A DNA stretch of 64,000 nucleotides, from the NCBI RefSeq assembly GCF_025860405.1, contig NZ_CP063788.1, positions 1 through 64,000 of the forward strand, written 5' to 3'. Positions 50,966 to 60,300 of this stretch are shown in pieces (the first letter of the stretch is position 1; each line of letters begins with the position of its first letter). The position numbers were made by a program, and so were the translations under genes. The notes below the pieces were generated by a model. It worked only from the letters and a program-made list of their open reading frames with translations. It was not told where the DNA came from and did not search any database. The stretch comes from Tolypothrix sp. PCC 7712. Lineage in GTDB: Bacteria > Cyanobacteriota > Cyanobacteriia > Cyanobacteriales > Nostocaceae.

Positions 50966-51957
50966 ATAATTCGCGCTTGGGGCATTTTCTCTACAATTGC
51001 CGTTTCTGTTGCAGCATCACCTATGAGTGGTTGAGTTTGAAACATCTCTGCAATGTTTTTGGCTTCTTCTTCTGCACCTGGTAATCGTGCTGGTTTACAG
51101 TTATCCCTTGCTGGATTGAGGGGTGTTTTTGGTGCAGTGGGGTTTCCTACTATTAATAATTCATCACCCGTGATATGTTTGGGAACAAAAGGTTTTGCAT
51201 CTTTACGCCCTTTTTGGCGCTGGTAAAGTAAATCTAATACCTGAATTGAAGGTGCAGTAGAAATTGTGTGTTTCTCAATCAAATATTTACCCTTTGCATC
51301 TTGTAATGCTGCAAAAGGAACAGTAAATAGTTCACCTTGAGGAATAAAAACAACTCGTTCCTCTGGTTTTTGTGGTAGTAAATCGGCAATTGGTTCAATT
51401 AATACTTGATGCAGTTTTGGTAAATCAAATTTCCAGCTTTTATTCTTAGGCTTATCATAAGTTACAATCCCCTTTGCCTCTACACTTCTTGCAGCATGAC
51501 GACGGCGATTTTTGCCAAATAAATTGAGAAATGAATTATTTTCAACTTTTCCCCAAGCTTTTAAGTCAACTTTACGGAATTGCATCTCGCCTGTGGGTTT
51601 AATGACCCAAATATATAATTCCGATTCTTGAGTTTCTATCTTTCCCTGAACTATAGATTCATCGGTAATAATTGAATATTGCACAATCGTGGCATTTTGC
51701 TGTTTAGAAACCTGCTGAATTTTCTCTATATCTGCTGAATTTGTAATCTCTGGAGAATCAGGTATTTGTTTTGTGAGCGTTGCTCCTATTTTCTGAGCCT
51801 TAGGTTGCTGCCTAGGATTTGTATGAGAATTAAGGATGGATAATTTATCACTAGCGATCGCACTGCTATAAATAGCTGTAGTGCTTGTCAAAATTAGAAA
51901 TGTAGAAATAAAGCTAGAAATGCGGTACAGGTAATAGTTTTTTGATGTTTTAATCAT
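50966..51957 (-). pseudogene. CHAT protein N-terminal fragment, truncated by IS701
   Basis: About 330 codons starting with a signal-like hydrophobic segment (YRISSFISTFLILTSTTAIYSSAIA). The front half of a CHAT domain follows: VVFIPQGELFTVPFAALQDAKGKYLIEKHTISTAPSI and then DELLIVGNPTAP. It breaks off at KMPQARII, just before the catalytic HxTHG motif, and then enters IS701, where it meets a stop after a few codons. Both catalytic residues are missing, so the remnant cannot be a protease. The native gene was probably a CHAT protein with few or no TPRs. Confidence 0.85.
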
Positions 51958-52109
51958 GGTTATATCAGGTGAAATTTTGTTGTAATAGTTGGAGATATTG
52001 ATAAATAGTGGTGCATATAGCCTGACGGCATTCTAGAAAAATGCTGGCGTAATGCACCTGGGAATTGCATTATTAGATCCAAAGTCTATAACTCAATCAA
52101 AAACAAGCT

Positions 52110-52781
52110 TTAAGCGGTATAGATTTCTTTCAATACATTTAATGCTTGTTCAGCAGCTTGAGGATTTCCTTGTTTTTGATAAAGTTCAGCAGCTTTCTCT
52201 AAATCAGCCTTTGCTGCATCTGTTTGAGCTAAATTAGCTTGAGCAATCCCGCGCCAAAAATAAGCGTGAGCAAATTCTGGTTCCATTTTGATGGTTTGTT
52301 CAAAATCTGCCAGCGAATCACGATATTTTTCAAGTTGAACTTGAGCAAAGCCTCTACCAAAGTAAGGATAAGCAGAATTAGGGTTAATACCTATCGCTTG
52401 CTCAAAATCTCCAACTGCTGTTTCATATTGCTCTAAATGGCTATAAGCAAATCCCCGAAATACGTAAGCTGCAAAATTATTTGCATCAATTTTCAGAACT
52501 GAATTACAACCTTCGATTGCTGCTTGAAAATCTCCTTTTTCTAAATCGGCTGAGATTTGAGTTAATAGCGCATCTACATTATTGTTATTACGAGCTTTGG
52601 GGGAAGAATTGGTTTCAGATAAGCGTTCGATTGTAGGTAGTTTTAACTGAGGCTTCAATTCAGTTTTTGCCCGTGTAATCAGCAATGGATTAGACTCACT
52701 TAAGCTTTCAGCTAAAGTTGTGGAAGGAACAAGCATTGTTCCAAAAACTAAGATTACTGCTGCTAATTTTGAAAGTTTCAT
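52110..52781 (-). CDS. Exported TPR protein (223 aa)
   Basis: A 223-residue protein with a clear signal peptide (KLAAVILVFGTMLVPSTTLAES) and three to four tetratricopeptide repeats of the FEQAIGINPNSAYPYFGRGFAQ type (about residues 75-215). It is probably periplasmic and would mediate protein contacts. It is the first gene of the minus-strand CHAT cluster and lies 152 bp upstream of the truncated CHAT gene, suggesting one transcription unit. Two copies of the conserved CHAT-cluster motif lie 109 and 189 bp before its start. The partner is unknown; the exported CHAT-family proteins downstream are the natural candidates. Confidence 0.8.
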   Translation of the reverse strand: MKLSKLAAVILVFGTMLVPSTTLAESLSESNPLLITRAKTELKPQLKLPTIERLSETNSSPKARNNNNVDALLTQISADLEKGDFQAAIEGCNSVLKIDANNFAAYVFRGFAYSHLEQYETAVGDFEQAIGINPNSAYPYFGRGFAQVQLEKYRDSLADFEQTIKMEPEFAHAYFWRGIAQANLAQTDAAKADLEKAAELYQKQGNPQAAEQALNVLKEIYTA

Positions 52782-52889
52782 TTTACTGACTCCTTAATAT
52801 TTGTTGATGTTGGGTTGATTTTAGATGAATAAAATTTCACTAAGGTGAATAAATCCACTTGATGCGATCGCGTTTTGCTTGCTCACATG

Positions 52890-52930
52890 GATATGTATTT
52901 CTAGCGGTAAAGAGGATATGCCAAAATAAG
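52890..52930 (-). promoter_or_regulatory. Conserved CHAT-cluster upstream motif, copy B
   Basis: Plus-strand reading GATATGTATTTCTAG, ten bases between TTTCT and AGGATATGCC, then CAAAATAAG. It shares both conserved blocks with copies A and C and lies 109 bp upstream of the exported TPR gene. Confidence 0.62.
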
Positions 52931-52969
52931 TGATTTCTAACTTGAAGCCATCCTCTTTGTGCGCTCATT

Positions 52970-53010
52970 GATATGTATTTCTGAGGTTTGAGAGGATATG
53001 CCAAAATAAG
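52970..53010 (-). promoter_or_regulatory. Conserved CHAT-cluster upstream motif, copy C
   Basis: Plus-strand reading GATATGTATTTCTGAG, the same ten-base gap, then AGGATATGCCAAAATAAG. It is an 80-bp tandem neighbour of copy B and lies 189 bp upstream of the exported TPR gene. Confidence 0.62.
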
Positions 53011-53203
53011 ATATTTTTTCTGGAAATCATTTGTCAGCTAATTCATCAAGTAGCGCAGAACGCTTATATAATCAAGCTTGAGGGAATTTGATATTTTTCT
53101 TGAGGATATTTTTATTTCTACAGAGTTTTTATATCGTCTGAAAACTTGGTTGAAAACGGGCATAAAAATAGAGGCGTTGCATAATATAGGGATGAATTGA
53201 GGT

Positions 53204-53957
53204 GTGATACTGTGCATTGCCCATACTGTGACTCTACTGAGATTAGAAAAAATGGGAAACGAAGAGGTAAGCTGTGGGCACATTTGTGTAAAATGTGGTC
53301 GTCAATTTATCGATGCCTATAGTCCACCAAAAGGATACTCAGATGAGATAAAACAAGACTGTTTAAGATCATACGTGAATGGCATGGGATTTCGAGCGAT
53401 CGAGCGTGATAAGGGAGTTCACCATACAACCATAATTTATTGGCTCAAACAAATTGGTGAACAACTTCCAGATGCACCACCAATCAACGAGATACCAGAA
53501 GTTGGAGAGTTAGATGAACTCGAAACTTTTGTCGGTTCAAAAAGCGAAAAGTTGCGTGCGGGGGTTCCCCCCGTTGAGCAAACTTTTCAAGACAAAACAA
53601 AATTTGGTTGTGGACAGCAGTAAACCACTTTCGTCAAGGAATTTTAGCTTGGGTTTTAGGAGACCACAGCGCACTCAACATTTAAACCTTTGTGGGAGGT
53701 TGTTTGCTGCTGGCTTTGCGCTTTTTTATGTTACCGATGGATGGAAAGTTTACCCCAGTTTTATTGAGCCAGGAGACCATATCGTCAGTAAAACATATAT
53801 GACCAGAGTAGAAGGTGAAAATACACGGTTACGTCATTACCTGGCACGCTTACATCGCAAAACATTATGCTATTCCAAATCAATAGATATGCTTAAATAC
53901 TCAATTCGTTTGTTACTTCATTACTTAAAGTATAGACAAATACCTGTATTTAGTTAA
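53204..53957 (+). pseudogene. IS1-family transposase (InsA/InsB), frameshifted
   Basis: The InsA-like N-terminal part (zinc-finger-like HICVKCGRQFIDAYSPPKGYSDEIKQDCLRSYVNGMGFRAIERDKGVHHTTIIYWLKQ) is intact. The InsB-like part resumes in other frames (VTDGWKVYPSFIEPGDHIVSKTYMTRVEGENTRLRHYLARLHRKT), with the typical C-terminal ENTRLRHYLAR motif. A small repeat element interrupts it after ETFVGSK, and a further frameshift follows near 53675-53735. No functional transposase can be made. Confidence 0.87.
53546..53588. repeat. Small palindromic element inserted in the IS1 transposase
   Basis: An imperfect palindrome (GAAAAGTTGCGTGCGGGGG and its near complement around TT) lies inside the InsB region. 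Removing about 51 bp, from around 53542, rejoins FVGSK to KNKIWLWTAVN in frame. It resembles the short hairpin repeats dispersed in Nostoc genomes and shows that they can enter mobile elements. Confidence 0.6.
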
Positions 53958-54044
53958 TTCATCCCGCATTTATGCAACGCCAAAATAGAAAAATACCCAG
54001 ATGATGCATCTGAGTACCTCGTAAACATATGATTGGCTAATTTT

Positions 54045-54779
54045 TCAAGACTTGTTACCGCACTCTGACTTAAGTTGTTGGGGAATATCCTGACGTATCT
54101 TAAGTAACTCAGTTGAAGGTTTTTCTACGGAATAAGCTTGCTGTAAGGCATCAGCCCATAATTCTTGTTGTATAAAATAGTTAGCCTTGGCGAGTGCGAT
54201 CGCTTCTGGGTTGGCTCCTTTGGCTTTCTGTTCCTCCTCCAAAGTTTTTAATTGATTAGTTATGTCCTGTCTTTCTTGTGGTTCCATAACCCGAAATCTA
54301 ATATTTCCTGTAGCTGTACCACCGTCAAATACAACCCAGTAATAAATTTCACCTGGTTGTAGTGGCTCTCCTGTGTAACTAATAAATTGTTTCCCTGGTA
54401 CTAATTCCTGAGTCCATAAAGTAGTCTGTCTATTCTTCATCAGACCAACTTGTTGTACATTTCCTTCCCAAAGAAATAAAGGGCGATCGCTCCAAACAAT
54501 TCTAGTTTTAGTAGTTTTATTTATTTTATCCTCCGGTACATCAGGAGAAATCATACAAACAGAACTTGGTGCAGATGAATTAGGATCGCGACCAACAGCT
54601 TTACGTGGTTTAACAGGAGGTTTCGGTTTCGATAAAGGCAGGAAAATATTAACCCAAGATAAAAGAGGATTTGTTGGTTTCGTTTCTGCTTTTAAATTTA
54701 GGTTAAAGAATAAAGGTAAGCCAGTAATATTTATTGCCAAAATTAATAAATAAAACTGAATGTGATTGAAACTATTCAT
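54045..54779 (-). CDS. DUF928-family exported protein
   Basis: A 244-residue protein with an N-terminal hydrophobic signal (FYLLILAINITGLPLFFNLNL). The body matches the DUF928 family of cyanobacteria: the TRIVWSDRPLFLWEG strand, YYWVVFDG, and the C-terminal helical part ALAKANYFIQQELWADALQQAYSV. Its start overlaps the stop of the CHAT-CHASE2 gene by eight bases (ATGAATAG), so translation is coupled. DUF928 genes are regularly found behind CHASE2/CHAT genes, which suggests a periplasmic partner for the CHASE2 sensor. The biochemical role is unknown. Confidence 0.8.
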   Translation of the reverse strand: MNSFNHIQFYLLILAINITGLPLFFNLNLKAETKPTNPLLSWVNIFLPLSKPKPPVKPRKAVGRDPNSSAPSSVCMISPDVPEDKINKTTKTRIVWSDRPLFLWEGNVQQVGLMKNRQTTLWTQELVPGKQFISYTGEPLQPGEIYYWVVFDGGTATGNIRFRVMEPQERQDITNQLKTLEEEQKAKGANPEAIALAKANYFIQQELWADALQQAYSVEKPSTELLKIRQDIPQQLKSECGNKS

Positions 54780-57294
54780 AAACTTTTTTCCTCAAAAATG
54801 CTGGCATTACGTACAACCAAATAATTAGTGATGGTAAGCTCCAAGGTAAAATTATCGCGATTGATGAAAGATAAATTTGTAAACTTATTAAACCATAAGC
54901 TACTGTAGATACACCTAACGATAATAAAATTTGTAATCTGAATTGGGGATTTTTTTGCATTATAAAATATAAAGTCTTACCCAATATAATCGCTATTAAA
55001 ATTATCCATAAATCAGGGATAGGTACAACCATTCTATTATTCAATAAATGATGTACTTTATATGCATGAATCTCACCTCCAGTCAATACTTGATTGGTAT
55101 TCTCTGGATTTTCTAAACGTTGCCATACTTCCAAAGCCGGAGGTAAATCAAAATTATCTTCACCATCTTTTGACATTCCCGCTTCACCATATCCCCCTGG
55201 TGCAATGATAACTATTTGATTTTCTAAATTAGCAATTTGGGGATTTTGGGTCTGATTTTCTAATAACTGCCAAGCCGGAATACTGCGATAGACTTGATTT
55301 GGCGGAATAGAAAAATCAACTATTGGGTGCAACCACATCTGACCAAAATAATAGCTAAATTCTGTTATTGGTTGTAAATTAATCCGTGGTGATGTAAAGC
55401 TAGTAATATTATTCAGATGATTCTTTTGTAAGAATTTTTCAATCTGCTGGCTAAAATCTGTTTTACTCTTTAATTGAGGTTGTGGTGCTTGTGTAACTTT
55501 ATTTTCAATAGTTGTATCAGCAACTGCAATCAATCCTCGTTGTTTTTTATTTGCTGTGGTAGCTGTTTGTGGTTCTAGTTTCTGTAACTGATGTGAGATT
55601 GCTAATAAATTAGCAAAATATAATGGTTGAGATGAAGATTTATCTGATAGAGATAGCAGTTGCATATATCCCGGTAAAATCTCAATTTCTCCTTGCAAAG
55701 TCCAATTAGGGCTAGCAATTTCTGGTAATACTTTCAACCTATCACCATTTAAGGCACTAGTTGTTGCCAAGACAAACCATGTTGGTTTTGATGATTTTAC
55801 ACCAAGCTGAAGAGTTTTAGCTAAGGCTCGGTCGTTTTGTTCTTGATGTCTATCTAATAAATAATCAATTCCAATTACCTTAGCACCCCTCGTTTGTAAC
55901 TTATCAATTAATTCAGCTAAGTATTGACGATTCATCGGTTTTGGGTTGGAAATTTTACGCTTCCTAATCGATTCTTCATCAATTTGGACTAATAAAACTG
56001 GGGGATTTTTGGTTGAATCAGTTTGACCTGTTAATTGACGGTAAATAGTTTGTGTTTTTAAACGCTGTGCTAATAAATTATTTTGTATAGGTAGTTGAGT
56101 ACTAATAATAAATAAAGCTGAAAGAGCAATAGTTTCAATGCGAGATGGGCTAATTTTTCGTAAATTATGAGCGAAACTATGTTTAAAGCGAAATAAATGA
56201 GCTTCTGGATGGAGAAATAAAGAAGGAATCAGATAGGCGCTAGGATAAGTCAGATTTTCTTCTAATTTTAAATATTGACAAGCTGATGTTAAAGCTTCTT
56301 GGACATCTTTATATTGAGCCAAACTTTGCAAAAAATGTAGGAAAAATTCTGAAGCGACTTTATTATGAATTGGTTCTCGCATTACTGCTACTTGACTTAA
56401 ACCTAATTCAATTAACTTATTAGCAATACTTAAGCCGTTACAGGAATTAAATAAAGCGAATTGTAATCCTTTTTCTAAGGCTTGATTTAATAAGGGTATG
56501 ATTTCACTAATTGATAAAGTAGTATTGGGAGCAATAGAAATTTCTCCACCTGTCAAAGCCGTTTCATTGCTATGTCCTGCAAATAATAAAATATCCCATC
56601 CTAATTCCGAAGTAATTGCTGCTTTTAGTTCAGTTTTAAGTAGGTCAATGTTTTTTCCTGGTTGCCATCCTATAAATGTAATGTCGGCAAGACGTTTCAG
56701 TTTTTGAATTGCTTTTTTCTCAGCTTGAAAATCTAAACCAGTATCATCACCTAAAATTACTAATACTCTAGTTTTAGCACGATGAATATGATTATGCTTT
56801 GCTATTGATTTATGGATATTGATAGGACTGCGAACAATATTAATTTTACTAAAAGCAAAGGTAACTTCCGTACAAATCTCCCAAGTCTCCCAAGGTAAGC
56901 GTGCTAATTCTAAAGAATCACAAGTCAAGAAAAGATTAATATTTGCCGATTGAGAATTAGCAGACGATAAAGAAACTTGAGTAATTACTGTTCTAATTTC
57001 ATATAGTTCGCTACTACGCAACCAATTGTGAAATTCTGATAGAAATTTTGCTTCTATTTGAACTAATTTTGCGTGCCAATCAGGAGTTGGTGTTTGAAAA
57101 CTACCGGAATTTTCTACTCTTCCTCGTAACGCAGTTTTGTAAAAACTTAGATAGGTGCGTTGCCATTCTTGATAGAGTAATGTCAAGTTTTCGGAATAGT
57201 TAATTTTAGCGCTGAGACGTTGTGCTGTTCCCCAAGTTAATTCAAATAAGCAAACTTGTTCGATGCGTTGCACCTTGAGATGAAAGTTGTTCAT
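54772..57294 (-). CDS. CHAT-CHASE2 membrane protein (840 aa)
   Basis: The N-terminal 380 residues contain a CHAT caspase-like domain, with the catalytic His in LLFAGHSNE (about 241) and Cys in LFNSCNGLSIA (about 285). After a transmembrane-like segment (near 385-405) comes a CHASE2 extracytoplasmic sensory domain (about 430-720; PVLLVQIDEESIRKRK, GAKVIGIDYLLDRH and VIIAPGGYGEAGMS). Three C-terminal transmembrane helices follow (about 755-835). It is likely a sensor in which an external signal controls a cytoplasmic protease. The gene follows the TPR-CHAT gene by 65 bp and is coupled to the DUF928 gene. Both catalytic residues are intact. Confidence 0.87.
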   Translation of the reverse strand: MNNFHLKVQRIEQVCLFELTWGTAQRLSAKINYSENLTLLYQEWQRTYLSFYKTALRGRVENSGSFQTPTPDWHAKLVQIEAKFLSEFHNWLRSSELYEIRTVITQVSLSSANSQSANINLFLTCDSLELARLPWETWEICTEVTFAFSKINIVRSPINIHKSIAKHNHIHRAKTRVLVILGDDTGLDFQAEKKAIQKLKRLADITFIGWQPGKNIDLLKTELKAAITSELGWDILLFAGHSNETALTGGEISIAPNTTLSISEIIPLLNQALEKGLQFALFNSCNGLSIANKLIELGLSQVAVMREPIHNKVASEFFLHFLQSLAQYKDVQEALTSACQYLKLEENLTYPSAYLIPSLFLHPEAHLFRFKHSFAHNLRKISPSRIETIALSALFIISTQLPIQNNLLAQRLKTQTIYRQLTGQTDSTKNPPVLLVQIDEESIRKRKISNPKPMNRQYLAELIDKLQTRGAKVIGIDYLLDRHQEQNDRALAKTLQLGVKSSKPTWFVLATTSALNGDRLKVLPEIASPNWTLQGEIEILPGYMQLLSLSDKSSSQPLYFANLLAISHQLQKLEPQTATTANKKQRGLIAVADTTIENKVTQAPQPQLKSKTDFSQQIEKFLQKNHLNNITSFTSPRINLQPITEFSYYFGQMWLHPIVDFSIPPNQVYRSIPAWQLLENQTQNPQIANLENQIVIIAPGGYGEAGMSKDGEDNFDLPPALEVWQRLENPENTNQVLTGGEIHAYKVHHLLNNRMVVPIPDLWIILIAIILGKTLYFIMQKNPQFRLQILLSLGVSTVAYGLISLQIYLSSIAIILPWSLPSLIIWLYVMPAFLRKKVYE

Positions 57295-57359
57295 AATTTG
57301 TAGTTAATTAATTATTTATTACTTAGCAGAGATGCAATTACTTGCATCTCTATTATTTT

Positions 57360-60300
57360 TTAAAGACCGTTACCAATTAAAATGAAAGGTGCCCAGTAGT
57401 ACGGATGGGAATACCCACTTTGATACTTTTCATTTCTTGAGGAGGTACCGGGTGGTATATTCACTCTAATAGAACGTTGTTCGGAGTTGATGCTGGTGGC
57501 GTTATTCCCTTTTAGTAAATCAAGTTGTGCTTGACGTAATGCTTCAGATTTCGTCATCTTTCTGGAGAGGTTTTTGTAAAATAGTTGCATTAGTTCTGAT
57601 GTACTGGGATCGTCAACTTTCCACAAAGATGCGATCGCAGCTTTAGCACCTGTTTGTTGCATCGCATAACCAAAACCTAAAATCTCTTTACCATCCCCAA
57701 AACCACCCAAACCAGTTTCACAAGCACTCAGCACTACCAAATCAACATTTGTGAGATTCCAAGATTTGACATCTCGCAAAGTAAAATATTCTTTATTATC
57801 TTGATCGTCTGATTCTTTCTCACCTAAAACTTTATCACCCAAAATAATTACAGAATTGTCTGGATTTTCCTTGACAAATGCGGCATGAGTTGCCAGATGT
57901 ACGACTGAATAATCATTCATCATTAATCGGATATTTGGATTGAATTGTTTGTCTAAAAGTTTAGTACTTCCAGAAAAACTTGCTGTAATTTCATCTACTT
58001 CTTTTCCTGCATATTTCAATCCTCTAAAAGTTGCCGTTTTTTCCCCCAACGGGACAGTTACATTACGATTGATATCTGTAAATGCAGCAGCTAAAATGTC
58101 TTGTTTAGTTTGAGGTTTTGTATTTAAATCCATCAAACTCAAGGCTGTAATATTATTGATGTTATAACGCTCAATTAGCCATTGCTTACTATCATGTAAA
58201 GCAGCTAGAGGAATATAACGTAATTTTTCATCGGGAGCAAAAATAATTGTTTTGGTTTTTGCTTCTGCTAAATCCCCCTCCAATGGTTGAATTAGCCATT
58301 GATAAAGTTTATTAGCATTAACTTTGGCATTAGTACCAGGACTTTGCAAATCACGACGAAAATCTTCAATTGTTTTATTGAGTTCAGCTTGCGAAACTGC
58401 TACTGTACGACGAACTGGAGGAGCATAAGGAGTAAGTAATACTAGTTCCAAACGCTCTTTTAAAACCAAGGGATAAATAATTACAGCATCTTGTTGTAGC
58501 TCCTTTAAATTATCTTGTAAACTTCTTGCTTGTGCATCTGGGTCTAAATTCTTTCCTCCAGTAAGTTGACGTAATTCTTCAATTCGTTTTGCAACTTCTG
58601 GACTTTTGACAAATTCTCCGTATTCTTTTATGAGATTTTCTTGCATTTTTCGCAACTCAATAATACGCTGTTTATGCTTGTTATCACGCCTCTCTCGGGG
58701 GATAGTTTCTAATTGATTTAATTCCTTACCCAAGGCGATTTGTTTATCATTTAAAGTACTATTAATTGCTCTTGGTTTGCCGAAATATTCTTGCGCTTCT
58801 AGATATTTCAGTATTTCTAGGATTGGTGTTGCTTCTGCTGTACGTCCTTGTTGTAATAATAAATCTGCATACTGACGATATACTTGGGCTGGTGTAAATC
58901 CATCAAAATCGACAATTGTTTGAAAGAAAGATTTTTGTAAATCTGGTGTAATTTCTTGAATCTTACTTCGCACTACTTCAATTCGCTGAACTGCTTCTTG
59001 ATAGTTTTTAATCGCTTCATTAGGTTGATTTAATTCAGCATAAGTACGACCTAAGCCAGCATAAATTCCAGAATCAGCACCTACAGATTTTGCTTGAATT
59101 TTGATTGCTAATGCTTGGTTATATGTTTTAATCGCTTCTTGCTTTTTACCAAACTTACGCTGTAAACCCCCTATAAACGAAAGTACTTCCTTTTCATAGC
59201 TAGGATTTTTCGACTTTCTGGCAAGTTCTAAGTTAGCTTGGACTGCTTCCATTGCTTTTGGCTCATTATTTAACTCACCATAGCCCAGACCAAGTACAAA
59301 ATTTCCTATTAATTCTATTTCGATTGTTTTAGTTTTGGGTAAAATAGCTAAACCTCGATTCGTATATTCAATGATTTTTTTCGGTTGGTCTTTACCAAAG
59401 TAGCTGTAGGCAATAAGAAATAAACTTATAGCCTCACCCTGAGGATTTTTGATTTTTTGAGCTAGGGTAAGTGATTGTTGTAAATATTCAGTGCTTTTTT
59501 GTTCATCTCCTAAAGTTTTGTAGAATAGTCCAATTTCTTGAAGACTTGACAATTCAGAGTGTGGATCAATATTTTGTTTAGCAATTGATAATGCTTCCTG
59601 AAATAATTCCAGAGTTTTCTTATAGTTTCCTTGATGAGTATAAATCTGCCGTTGAATATTTAAAGCATCTCTTTTTAAATTGAGATTTTTTGTTTTTTCT
59701 GCAATTATCAATACTTGCTGTGCGGAATCTAAAGCTTGCTTATAATCTCCCTTTACTGTATATACAGCACTGAGTTTTTTGAATGCTTCTGCTTCTAAAT
59801 CAGAATTCTTAATATCTCTTGCTATTGTCAAAGCTTGCTGGTTAAGTTCAATTGCTTTTTGAAATTCTTGGTTATTCTGATATACATCACCTAATGCAAT
59901 CAATGCACTAGCGTCAAATTCAGGGTTTTTTAAAGTTTTTGCAAAGTTTAAACGTTGTTGAGCATACTCAAATGCTTTATCATATTCCCCTATATTCGTG
60001 TAGACTAAACTCAAAAAACCTAAAGCAGACAGCTTTTGATCATAAGCATGAGATTGAGAATAATTCGGTAATTTTTGAATATCAATTTCATTTGCTTTGC
60101 TTAAAGCTTGTTGTGAAAACTGAATACCTTTATCAAAGTCACCTAGAACACTATAAGTCATAGCAAGCCTTAATAATGCCTGTGCTTCAAAAGCTGGATC
60201 TCTAAGTTGTTGAGCAATTTCTAATTCTCTCTGGCTTAATTCAATAACCTTGCTAATATTTCCTTGGTATTTATAAAGCTCGGCGAGAAAAGATAAAGCA

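Larger units (their letters stand above)
52782..53172. other. Regulatory spacer with two copies of the CHAT-cluster motif
   Basis: These 391 bp hold no gene. A HIP1-like GCGATCGCG lies at 52864, and motif copies B and C lie about 80 bp apart. A similar short phrase (GCTCACATG / GCTCATTG) precedes each copy, so the unit may have arisen by local duplication. The IS1 element starts at 53173. Confidence 0.5.
53173..53981 (+). mobile_element. IS1-family insertion sequence, decayed (809 bp)
   Basis: The terminal inverted repeats begin GGCGTTGCATAA. An 8-bp duplication AAAATAGA flanks the element (53165-53172 and 53982-53989), as usual for IS1. The transposase frame is broken at more than one place and contains a small palindromic insertion, so the copy is inactive. 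Confidence 0.9.
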
